Shown here one piece after another: positions 54,989-64,000 of a stretch of 64,000 nt of DNA (position 1 is its first letter; every line of letters starts with the position of its first letter). This stretch comes from Steinernema hermaphroditum. Lineage: Eukaryota > Nematoda > Chromadorea > Rhabditida > Steinernematidae. The notes below the pieces were generated by a model. The model saw only the letters and a program-made list of their open reading frames with translations. It did not search any database and was not told the DNA's origin. Position numbers and translations under genes: made by a program. Where the stretch lies: NCBI GenBank assembly GCA_030435675.1, contig CM059623.1, positions 14,106,092-14,170,091 of the forward strand. The letters are read 5' to 3'.

Positions 54989-56321
54989 ACGAACAAGTGG
55001 CTCTGATTGTTTAATAACGGTATCTGCGATAATTAAAGAACTCCGTCGATGAAGTCGACTACCATTAGCTGTTCGCGTCCAAAAGACGCTTCTGATGGGA
55101 TTCTCATATATCGAATTATTCAGACCTAAACTAGTAAGACTAGCTAGCACTAGCAAAGTCTTTGTTGCGTGGATATCTTAAGAGTCTTAAGTCTCAAAAT
55201 ATAAGTTTCCGACATGCTCCACATTGAAAAGGATCCTAACCAGGGCTGTGTACACTCTCGACTCTCGGACTCTCGAGAGCCGTTTTCTCACTCGCTTCTA
55301 GAGTCTCGAAAAGTGTCGAGACCAGATTCGTCTTTGTATCGCCACGAAGGGGTGGAAATTTTCACTCGGGGTGGACAGTGTGGACAGTTCTCCTTGTCCT
55401 TCGTTTCTGTACTCAACTCACCACGTTCTCCTCGTTACAAAATTAGAGGAGTCTAGCCGATGGTGAAATAAACGCTTCCAGAAATACATGACCAAGTCTT
55501 TATCATCTCGACTCTTTCCTCAACTCTCGACTCTTACATCCTAATACGCTAAGGGAGGGGGAGGACGAGTTTAAAAAGCACATTTGAAACTGACAAATTC
55601 ACATATGATATTATGAACCTTTAGAACTTCACCACAACCCTAGAAGGCATTAAGTCATTAGTTCGACTTCCTATTAAGGCACGAGTGTTCGCGCAGTGGT
55701 GACGACCTTCCTGACACATATGGCATGTTGTATTTTCATTGTCTGCGCAGTAAAAGGAAGAGAGAAGCGAAAGAGGGGAACGGTCTCTGAGTGATCAATT
55801 CATAAGTCATGATCAGAGAAGCGAGCTGATCCGACTTCTAATTGCGAAATTCCATCATTATGATCTGATCTTTGATATGTAGGGGTAATTGTGAAGTACC
55901 TAAAAAGCAGTTAAGTCTGTTTAATTGCAAATTTCATTATAAAATAGCGTAGTGAATTTGTTGTTTAATCAATTTATCGAGGGAAACAGCTACCCATGGA
56001 CACGTGGGCATGAATCAACATGGAGAAGTGCGCATGAATGAAACACATTACAATTGTCCAAAAAGTACTTTTTATACGTTTTGGTCTTTGAGGTACTAGA
56101 TATCCGTTGCGAAATCGACGACCATAAAACCCGGAAAAACAGAAAAAACATGACATTTACATTTGTTCACCTTGCTTTCCCTAATCCCAGAGTGCTGGTT
56201 CCCAATTGACCCCCGGAAAACGAGTAAATAATCCTTTCATCACTTCGGCAAGTGCACGGCTGTGCAAATAATTGGGAACATATATATCCCAGCGACCGTT
56301 TTTCCTCTCATCGCTCCAACC
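54989..56321. other. intergenic with short CTCTCGACTC-type repeats
   Basis: No gene seen. Around 55252-55325 and 55505-55540 the motif CTCTCGACTCT and relatives recur. AT-rich otherwise. Confidence 0.4.
56281..56286 (+). promoter_or_regulatory. TATA-like element
   Basis: TATATA 41 bases before the ATG at 56322, matching the position of the TATA box of the paralogous gene. Confidence 0.45.
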
Positions 56322-56697
56322 ATGAACCTATCGACCGCCCTTCTCTTCAGCTTCTGTCTCTCCGTCGCCATCTGCTTTCCAAACAGTCAAAATCTGACTT
56401 ATCACTCCGGAAACTGCAGAGTTCAAGTGATTTGTCTAAAGATTCGTAATAGCGAGTATGGTGAGCGTTTTCCAGAACGGTATCGTGTACGAAGGCGACG
56501 GATCATCTCGCCCTCTGACTCCAGAAGATTCTCAGAAACTCGCTGCGTTCCAGACGGCCGCGGACGAATGGGGCAGAGAACTCGGTCGTCGCATCCAGGA
56601 ACATGTCAAGCAGTCGATGCAGAACCCGGGACAGCCACCTATGGAGAACCCTAAGTTTCCGGACGTTCCTTGTCTCTGCGCTTCTGGATGTAACTAA
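56322..56697 (+). CDS. secreted pepsin-inhibitor-3-like protein (copy B)
   Basis: Two exons, 56322-56426 and 56476-56697, encode 108 residues. Signal peptide MNLSTALLFSFCLSVAICF, then GNCRVQNGIVYEGDGSS, LTPEDSQKLAAFQTAADEW and the ending FPDVPCLCASGCN. It shares the intron position, TATA distance and domain with copy A at 54556, but lacks most of the Tyr/Pro-rich spacer. AATAAA at 56723-56728. The pair arose by tandem duplication. Confidence 0.6.
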
Positions 56698-56811
56698 GAG
56701 ATTGAAGCAATGAGTGCTACAAAATAAAATGACGAAGATATTCACATTGATATTTATGAATTTCTCATTGGTTTACATTTTGAAAAATTAGTACCTTTCA
56801 AAGGAAAAAAA

Positions 56812-57025
56812 TTAGCCCGATGCGGGGCTCGAACCCGCGACAGCCAGATTAAGAGTCTGGTGCTCTACCGACTGAGCTAACCGGGCGTCAATTCCAATCG
56901 ATCTCAGATTAGTCATAGCTGCAATGAATCGTCTGTCATTTATTGACTTTTCACCTCTAATCACTCGTCATTGGGAACCTGATCGTCATCCTTGGTTCTC
57001 GATTGACCTTGAAAACGATGATAAG
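56812..57025. repeat. duplicated 214 bp segment, copy 2
   Basis: Identical to 54231-54444. The two copies flank the interval holding both pepsin-inhibitor-like genes. Confidence 0.9.
56814..56886 (-). tRNA. tRNA-Lys (CTT), copy 4
   Basis: Identical to copy 3, inside the duplicated segment. Confidence 0.96.
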
Positions 57026-57390
57026 GCGCCTTAGGCGCTGATACATAAGATCTATTATGTTTATCTTGATTTTAATCTGAATGTACGTGCTTTTTTGCGT
57101 TAAACAGTCGAGTCTAGCGAATCTAAACTAAACGGTGATGTACAGAGACGCGTGACATGGTTCTATCCACCGACAAACCTTTATAATACAGTAGTTCGCT
57201 TTTCTTGAAATCTCAGCATCTTCACTTCACCACATTCTTCCCACCCCCACCCATAAAACTGGATTTCCCACCACCGACGACAGCAAAAAAACAGTAAATC
57301 ATCAACTCCAGCAACGTGACGTGGCCATATGCATCTGGTGATCGATCCCGCTCGTTCGTGGCGGCTTCCTCTCGCTCACTTCCACGTCGC
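57026..57390. other. intergenic, upstream of dolichol kinase
   Basis: No gene seen. The frame of the first dolichol kinase exon stays open upstream of the ATG to a GTG at 57316. Confidence 0.35.
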
Positions 57391-59330
57391 ATGCGTCGCC
57401 CACCGCTGCTAGCGTCGCTGCTGCTCTCGCTAGGCTCCTCGAAGGCGAACGTTCCGGCGGGCTGGCGACCGATCGGAGATGCGGAAGACGAAGACGGGCG
57501 GATCTTCGCAGAACGAAGGTGAGTCCGAAGGTCGAGGAGGTGTGCGCCCCTGAAGGGGCGAAGAAGACGCAATCTTCGGCTCGATATTATCAGTTTTCTC
57601 GGTGGACAGCGGTCGGAGACGATATTAACGATCTAATCGGTCGTTTTCGCGATTTCTGAGATGATGAAATGTGTCGCTCTGGCGTAATTTGTGACACGTC
57701 GCAGCTTTTTCACGTTGTAGAACGATTTTTTTCTAATCAATGGCGTTTTTAAGTTCATTTTTGATATTTTTCGACCGATTTTTAGTGATCTTTCTTGTTC
57801 ATTATCATCTGTGGATCTGAATCACCCAAAAGAAATTGGTTTCAAAAAGTTAGATTTGGTTTTATCGAAGCACAAAGAAGAAATCCGCCTCAATTTCGAC
57901 CGATCTAGTTGCAAAGCAAAGCACACTTTCAGATATCTGTCCTTGTCTGCTTTAGACTTCAGACCGCCTCGATGAAGTTGCTTGATTATTTGAACCTGTT
58001 AACTCAAATTTTCTGTAAAAATTGTTCCTTTTGTAAGCGGCGCGATACAAATGGCTCTAATATGCTGACTGGCACTGATAGATATCTGTTCATTTCCGAT
58101 CGCATGGAACATCCAACCGCTATTCATATCTTTCCATTTCAGATTTCTCTCGACAGAGTCTCCTTGGCAAGAAAACGGAATGCCACCGGCCACGAGCGAG
58201 CTGCTCGACCGTCCGTTGATCCAGTCGGCGCTCCTCGCCACCGCCACCTTCGTGCTCGTCTCCCCGCAGCTCCGCCACCAACCCGTGCTCATCAACCTGC
58301 TCCTCGCCGTCGTCGTGCTTGTCGCCGTGCTCCTATTCGCCTGGAGAGTGGCCGTCTCGCCGGAACAGGTGCCCCTTCTGCTGCTGTACCGTGTGTACGA
58401 TGGAACTGCCGGACGATGGTGCCTTCTGATGTTCTGGGCGATGTGCATGTTCGCCTCGGTGATATTCTGCGTTATGGTGCGGGTGAAGAATCGCTCGTCG
58501 ACGGTGCATAGGAAGTTCTTCCATTTGACGATTTCGCTGATCGCCGTTTCCGGTCTCAGGCACGATCCGGATTTCGTGCTACTTTCTGCGTTGCTGATGG
58601 CTTGTATCTTCGTTATTCTTGAGGTAAGTGGTTGATGATCGACCGCTCTGTGCCGAGCTCTGCTTCAGCACTGATCACGGACAGTGTTTTGCAATGTCTT
58701 TCTCGGATCTGTGCAGACTGTCACGATTTTCGACCGGTCTACGATTATTTTCGCTCTGAAAGTGATCTTCGATTTTATTTTGCAAAATTCACACCGCTAA
58801 AGTGTCTCAACATGTAGCAGACAGTCTGACAGACATGCGTTGTTGTCTCTGGCTTCATTTGTTCATCTTTCCAGGTTCTCCGAAGTGCAAAAGTTCCACC
58901 GTGGCACGAGAAACTCGACGATTGGCTTCTCGTCTTCCTAGACGCGCAGGACAGCCGCGAACGAATCCTGACGCCGATATTCCTGATCATCGGAATATTC
59001 CTTCCGATCTTCTTGAGTCCACCAGGCACGGATCACGTCGCTCACGCCTACCACTACGCCGGAGTGATTACGGTGGGCATTGGCGACAGTTTCGCCGCCC
59101 TTGTCGGTTCTCAATTCGGTAGCCACCACTGGAAACGCTCAAAGAAGACGATTGAAGGTTCCGTCGCCATGTGGCTCTCTCAGATTGCGGGTGTGTACCT
59201 TCTGTGCCCTATCGGTGAAATCAGCTTCCTGTGGACAGTAGTCGTCTGCGGACTGTCAGCCGCTCTCGAAGCCGGTCTTCGCAAGGGGGACAATGTCATC
59301 TTGCCTTTCTTCTGTTACTTGTTGCTTTAA
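57391..59330 (+). CDS. DOLK: dolichol kinase
   Basis: Three exons, 57391-57518, 58143-58623 and 58875-59330, join in phase to give 354 residues. The C-terminal half carries the family blocks: HRKFFHLTISL, then VFLDAQDSRERILTPIFLIIGIFLPIFL, and the CTP-binding segment HYAGVITVGIGDSFAALVGSQFG with KRSKKTIEGS. Several hydrophobic helices precede them. The enzyme phosphorylates dolichol with CTP in the ER membrane, supplying the carrier for N-glycosylation, O-mannosylation and GPI anchors. Human DOLK has 538 residues, so the N-terminal membrane region is shorter here; unrecognised exons in the 620-base intron 1 are possible. An in-frame internal ATG at 58180 is an alternative start. Confidence 0.88.
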
Positions 59331-59416
59331 AACACTGGCCCGTTGTGTACATAACCACAGATATAAGTTCACTTAAGTTATTTATTAAAGACTTTAACAG
59401 TTGCTGATGCACAAGG

Positions 59417-62125
59417 TTACGCGTTAGGCGCTGATGGTTTCGCGGGGGAGAGATATTCGCTGAATTCGGTCTGTTTGGCATAGCGGGCCGAGAAGCGAAG
59501 TTGGCGTTCGGTGATGATTTGAACCTTCACGACGTAGAAGTACTCGTCCATGGCACGAGCCACGATAAAGCTGTCGTCTTCGAATGCGGTTCCAAGATCT
59601 TGAGCCACTTCCGCGAGGTTGATAGAATTCTGCGAGCAGATAATGATCGATCGTTCTTCTTCAAGGCGCTCCTCAAGACCAGGATCGCGATTGATCAGAT
59701 CCTGAAATGGTACATTTTTACGTATTTTTCAGCTAGGTCTACGGTCTACGCTTACGTTCATCATCGTGGTAAGCTCTTCCGCTTTACATTCAAGATCGAA
59801 ACTTGAGAGATCCATTTGGATAGGGGCATATCGGCGAAGGCATTTCATAACGAGATCGTTGTCGAACAGGTCAGGTTCTACCATAGTGCAGTTGATCATT
59901 TCGATACACTAAACGATTCTGTCAGAAACAGTTATTTACCGATGACTACCTGCAGACGCTTGCTATGCACTGTCAAGTGCTCCAGGAGATATCCAAAATC
60001 TTCGCAGATATTCACAACTTTTGACATTTTGAGGAACTTTGCTCGCATCAGATGAGCGAAAAACGTTTCGGATAAGTCGAAGTTGACCTGAAAGTGGATG
60101 GAATTAGACAAGACAGTCGTAGGTGCTCAAGCGAGACACTTTTCTAGACATCTAAGTCGTTACTCCATGCGCAGACAGATAGAGCGGTCGAAAGACTGAC
60201 AGTCTACACCGAGGTTAAATGATGCACACATTTTCTTTTCTTTGTGAGACAAATGAGGCAGTCGAATATCAACCAGTCTCACATAATGCGACAAGAAATT
60301 CATTCCATTTTACTCTCAGTAGACTTCTTAGTGTAATGTGACGCATGTCCAGACAAACAGAGCGGTCGAAAACTTACATGAATGAGATCTACGTTGTACA
60401 TGCTCAATGTGGAGATACCCCACATAGCACGATGCTTCAGCATAGTGCAGATGACGTTCACATCGTCAGGATTGATAGCACCACGTCCATCAGTCGGTGC
60501 AGTCGTAATGTTCAACGAGACAATACGCAAAAAACTGGGCCATGAGTCTGGTCTGTTCGGGAATAACCCACTGAAACACCGTTGCTCGTTGTACGCCTTG
60601 AAAGTGTAACGAGCAGGGCCGCGCTTGGTTGGTGATATGCTGCAAAAATAGACGAGATGAACTACGCAGTCTCTTGTGCCAGTCCTACTAGAGCTCTGCG
60701 TTGAGTTTGAAGTTGGGTGTGGGCAAAAACTGTTTTGAGATATGGTTGAAGTAGCGCGAGACAGATTTTGCGCGGATTCGTTCTTCGTGTGTCATTTGGT
60801 GGAAGATGAGCGTTACGATGTCATCGGAGAGAATCGGAGTTGACGGGCCTATAAAGATTGAAGTTGAGAAAGCGGCCTGGCAAGCTTGAAAGAAGAACAA
60901 AACTTTACTTTAGGCAGTCTCATAAAAAGAGTATGCAGATAAAACGCTCACCTTTAACTTCACCCCTCAAAGCCTGGAACCAGCTCGGCACTTCCTTGTA
61001 AGTGCCACTGGTACCTGGTACAGCACCAGTCTTGGTCACTGCTACCGCACCAGGCTTAGTGTAGCGCACCCCTAAAAATCAAGTAATTCCAATTCATTCC
61101 GGTAGTTATATAAGTCTCTCCATGATATATTCCTATAGTCGTTCGAAATCCTTTTATTTTCACCCTGTTACACGTCAGCTCAGGTGTCACAGCCTAGACA
61201 TGAACTAGCAAGATTGGAAATATGTATATGCATCCCATTTATATTATAAGATGTAACATATCAAGCGCATCTATCCAATTTTGATCTCACGTTGGATAAA
61301 TAGACTCGTCCTCGGAGACACTAAAGTGTAGCGCATTTCACTGTCTACAAATGAACTGGAAATAGACAAATATAATACCTCACTTTCACCAATCGAAAAA
61401 AATATTCGGTCTATTCTTTTTTTGGCTCCACGTTTTCCTGTCTAGACACCTTCTGCGCTACTGTCTAGACAGACAAAAGAAAGTCCGGTCCAACTCTCTG
61501 CAAATGAAGTAGCAATAGACAGAGACCCCAATATCCAATTTTCAGCATTCGAGACTACATCTAGCGGTTCACATCCAAGCAAAGCCCTTAACAAATGATC
61601 TCACCTGGAGAAGCCGCAACCGGCTCCGGATCCTCGTCTTCCTCAAACTCCATCATCGACTCAGAGTGAATCCGTCCACGATCGGACGCTACCGTGTTCT
61701 CCGTGGTCCGACGCGACCGCGATTTCCTACTGGACTTCGTGAGGGTCGACGTATCTTGCTAAAACATCAAAGGATAAATCTTATCAGTGAGAGCGGTCGC
61801 GACGTACATCAAGATCGTACAGATCGGCGTACACGGACGGATCCGGCGCGGCATGGTTGTGCGTCTGATCGAGTTTTATGAACGTCCGGTGGTCCTTAGT
61901 CATGATGACGGCACACCGGCAGTTCAGCGGTTTCCGCTCGATGCACGTGAATCGTATATGGTCAGGGTTGCGCATGACTTTCTGATCGATAAACAGATGC
62001 TCATCGACGATCACGCGAAAGCCGCCGCGGAGCGTCTTCATCACTCGCCAATTCGGGGCGTCGGCCGCCTGCGGGTGCTGATGCACTTGTGCTCCTCCTT
62101 TCTGTACCGTTCGCTGTGGATCCAT
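59417..62125 (-). CDS. FLYWCH zinc finger plus F-box protein
   Basis: Eight exons join in phase: 62125-61808, 61758-61605, 61071-60952, 60848-60689, 60639-60378, 60087-59950, 59908-59756 and 59701-59417, giving 529 residues. Residues 26-95 look like a FLYWCH finger: GGFRVIVDEHLFI, FTC(61)IERKPLNC(69)RC(71) and THNH with H89 and H91. After a basic/acidic linker, residues about 200-235 resemble an F-box: LSDDIVTLIFHQMTHEERIRAKSVSRYFNHIS. The C-terminal 280 residues look like an F-box-protein substrate domain of helix/strand repeats. FLYWCH fingers bind DNA or protein in nematode regulators; F-boxes recruit SKP1/CUL1 ubiquitin ligases. The ATG follows an acceptor (CTTCAG) by seven bases. Both domain calls are by pattern. 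Confidence 0.68.
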
Positions 62126-62698
62126 CGTAGTCCTGAAGAACTTCCTGCAAAAAAATCAATCACCAATCAGTGCTCAACAAACGTAAAAACATGTTATGTC
62201 CAATTCCACGACCTCACATCGCTACCTAATGGCCATAACAAGCGATAAACAAACGAAGAACGTCGTAAACACCCCTGGAAATCCAAAAAATTGCAAAATT
62301 TTCGTTCGCATTTTTGCCTCCAAGAAAGTGAGCGACTCCCGAAGCGATTTTCATGTCCGTAAAAAGTACGATTTTTACGAGTTCAGCTGATTGAATTGTG
62401 AACCTATAAAACAGCTTTTTCTTGTGGAAATCTTGTGATTTTGATGTGGAAGTCGATGCTCTTACGCAACTTTTCAAATTCGCAACCTAGACGAGACAGT
62501 AGATAGACTAGACGGATATGTATTAAAGTGAAACCGCTTGTGATTCCCGGTTTGAAAAATCAAGTCATGTGAGAACGTCCTCTTTCGCAATGTTTCACTG
62601 TGCAAATCGTGACTTTTCGACGACAGTATTCTCTCTGAACGCATACAGTATCGCGCGTACCGTGATCGTGTGATAGAGCTAATCAGTCCGAATTCTAG
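62126..62698. promoter_or_regulatory. divergent promoter region
   Basis: 570 bases between two divergent ATGs. An acceptor (AATTCTAG) directly precedes the ZNF622 ATG. No TATA box stands out. Confidence 0.4.
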
Positions 62699-64000
62699 AT
62701 GGCTGAGACACAAGTAATTCGTAATTTGGATCCGTCCACTGGCATGACCTGCATCGCCTGCAGCGTCGTTTTCGCCAACTTTGACATCCAGCGTGAGCAC
62801 TACAAGACCGAGTGGCATCGCTACAATTTGAAGCGTAAGGTGAGAGACATAGACATTATTCTAAGCCAGACGCAATCGCCTGCTGTCTCAAGGCAAATTC
62901 CCCTCATTTCTGTTGTTGCAAATATGAAAGAGCGGTTGTAGACAGTCTGTGTGTGTTATTTTGCTCCAGAGAGTCTTTTGTTCAGTGTCCAGAGCACTGT
63001 CTAGACCAGCTGATAAATTACAATTGCGATTTCCAATAGATTTTGAGAACTTGCATTTCAGGTCGTCGGTCTCCCTCCCATCAGCGATCACCAGTTCGAC
63101 GAGAAAGTGCTGAACTCCCGTAACCAGGCCGAGAAACAAATCACCGAGGAACAGAACTGCGCTTCTCTGTGCAAAGCGTGCTCGAAAGTGTTCAAGTCAA
63201 GTAACGCTTACGACAATCACCTCAACTCGAAGCGCCATAAGGAGAACGCGGCGAAGTTCGCCAAGGAGAATGACGAGAGCACGCCTATGCATCACAAGCT
63301 CCCAGCGAAGCAGCCGACCCAGAACCTGCCTAATGTGGCGGCCGCTGGAAATAGGCTCATGAACAAGGCGGAACAGATGGCACAGGATGTGGAAGATGAG
63401 GATGACGACGATGATTCGTCCTCCGGATGGGTCACCGATCACGGAAGTGACGATGGCGACGATTATTTGGACGAAACTGATGCAATTCCCGTAGACAGCT
63501 GTCTATTCTGCCCACAAACTTCAGCCTCCATGGAGAAGAATCTCGTGCACATGAGCTACGCTCATGGTTTCTTCATCCCTGAGGCGGAATACTGTAGTGA
63601 TGTCGAAGGTCTCTTAAAGTATTTGGGTATGTGGACTACGGTAGACGTCTCCATAAGGATAGCTGTTTAGGCATGAAAGTAGGCTGTGGTCGCATGTGCT
63701 TGTGGTGTGGCGAAAAGAGCAAAACGTACAAAACGGCGAAGGACTGTCAGCGTCACATGCTCGACAAGCAGCACACGCGGATGTGCCACGAGGGAGAGCT
63801 GATCCTCGAATACGTCGACTTCTACGACTTCAGTCCGCTCTATGACACTGTCGACGGAGACGGAGATGAGCTTATGGAGGAGCCTGAAGACGTGGACAGC
63901 GACGGATTCACGTTGACTCTGCCATCTGGCGCTCGCATCGGTCATCGCTCGTTGTTCCGCTACTATCGCCAGCATCTGCGCGACACTCCTGTCGATGGTG
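62699..64000 (+). CDS. ZNF622: ZNF622 / REI1 60S biogenesis factor, 3' end beyond window
   Basis: Exons 62699-62839, 63062-63626 and 63671 onward are in phase and open to the window end. The order of C2H2 fingers is that of the REI1/ZNF622 family: CIACSVVFANFDIQREHYKTEWHRYNLKRK, then CKACSKVFKSSNAYDNHLNSKRH. An acidic DEDDDDDSS stretch follows, then CLFC...HMSYAHGFFIPEAEY and CLWCGEKSKTYKTAKDCQRHM. Further downstream are FYDFSPLYD and LPSGARIGHRSLFRYYRQHL. The yeast homologue helps recycle the Arx1/Alb1 export factors from cytoplasmic pre-60S subunits. Only the C-terminal tail is missing because the window ends. Confidence 0.93.

Noticed and set aside
62226..62477. Small minus-strand ORF in the divergent promoter region
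   Set aside because: AT-rich, no domain, and overlaps the expected promoter of ZNF622.

Overview
The window is eukaryotic and almost certainly from a free-living nematode. A cuticle collagen lies at 11455-12482, the introns are short with TTTCAG-type acceptors, many start codons follow directly after an acceptor (the look of spliced-leader trans-splicing), and there is a nematode-type gene cluster. MBD2/3, chemoreceptor and pepsin-inhibitor-3-like genes fit a clade V worm, perhaps a diplogastrid such as Pristionchus; that genus-level guess is inference. No search was run: all homologies come from reading the translations. For most genes exons were joined by hand and each join was checked for reading phase.

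Layout. 1-5.6 kb: AT-rich, with decayed coding remnants. 6.3-9.2 kb: two convergent paralogous seven-helix receptor genes. 11.4-12.5 kb: cuticle collagen. 12.6-24.5 kb: a dense housekeeping block. On the minus strand NOC4L, TBP and TTC27 follow one another at 160-275 bp spacing and look like an operon. On the plus strand are BUD23, an MBD2/3-type protein without a visible MBD, and TAF12. 25-32.9 kb: tRNA-Val, a small secreted protein, a gene with a duplicated exon, a frameshifted gene beside a large inverted repeat carrying tRNA-like sequences, a single-pass membrane protein and tRNA-Lys. 33.0-46.2 kb: one minus-strand gene of 13 exons encoding a PCM1 (pericentriolar material 1) homologue, with repeat-rich introns and a small plus-strand membrane protein nested in intron 1. 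50.0-53.3 kb: SLC36-type amino acid transporter. 53.5-57.0 kb: small secreted-protein genes and three more tRNA-Lys genes, two of them inside an identical 214 bp duplication. 57.4-64 kb: dolichol kinase, a FLYWCH plus F-box protein, and the 5' part of ZNF622/REI1.

Functional themes: RNA polymerase II initiation (TBP and TAF12, two TFIID subunits 6 kb apart), 40S and 60S ribosome biogenesis (NOC4L, BUD23, ZNF622), chromatin (MBD2/3), N-glycosylation precursor supply (dolichol kinase) and the centrosome or centriolar satellites (PCM1). The most notable observations are the complete PCM1-like gene in a nematode, the probable NOC4L-TBP-TTC27 operon, the MBD-less MBD2/3 protein, the phase-symmetric exon duplication with a perfect 16 bp hairpin, and a family of tRNA-derived repeats.
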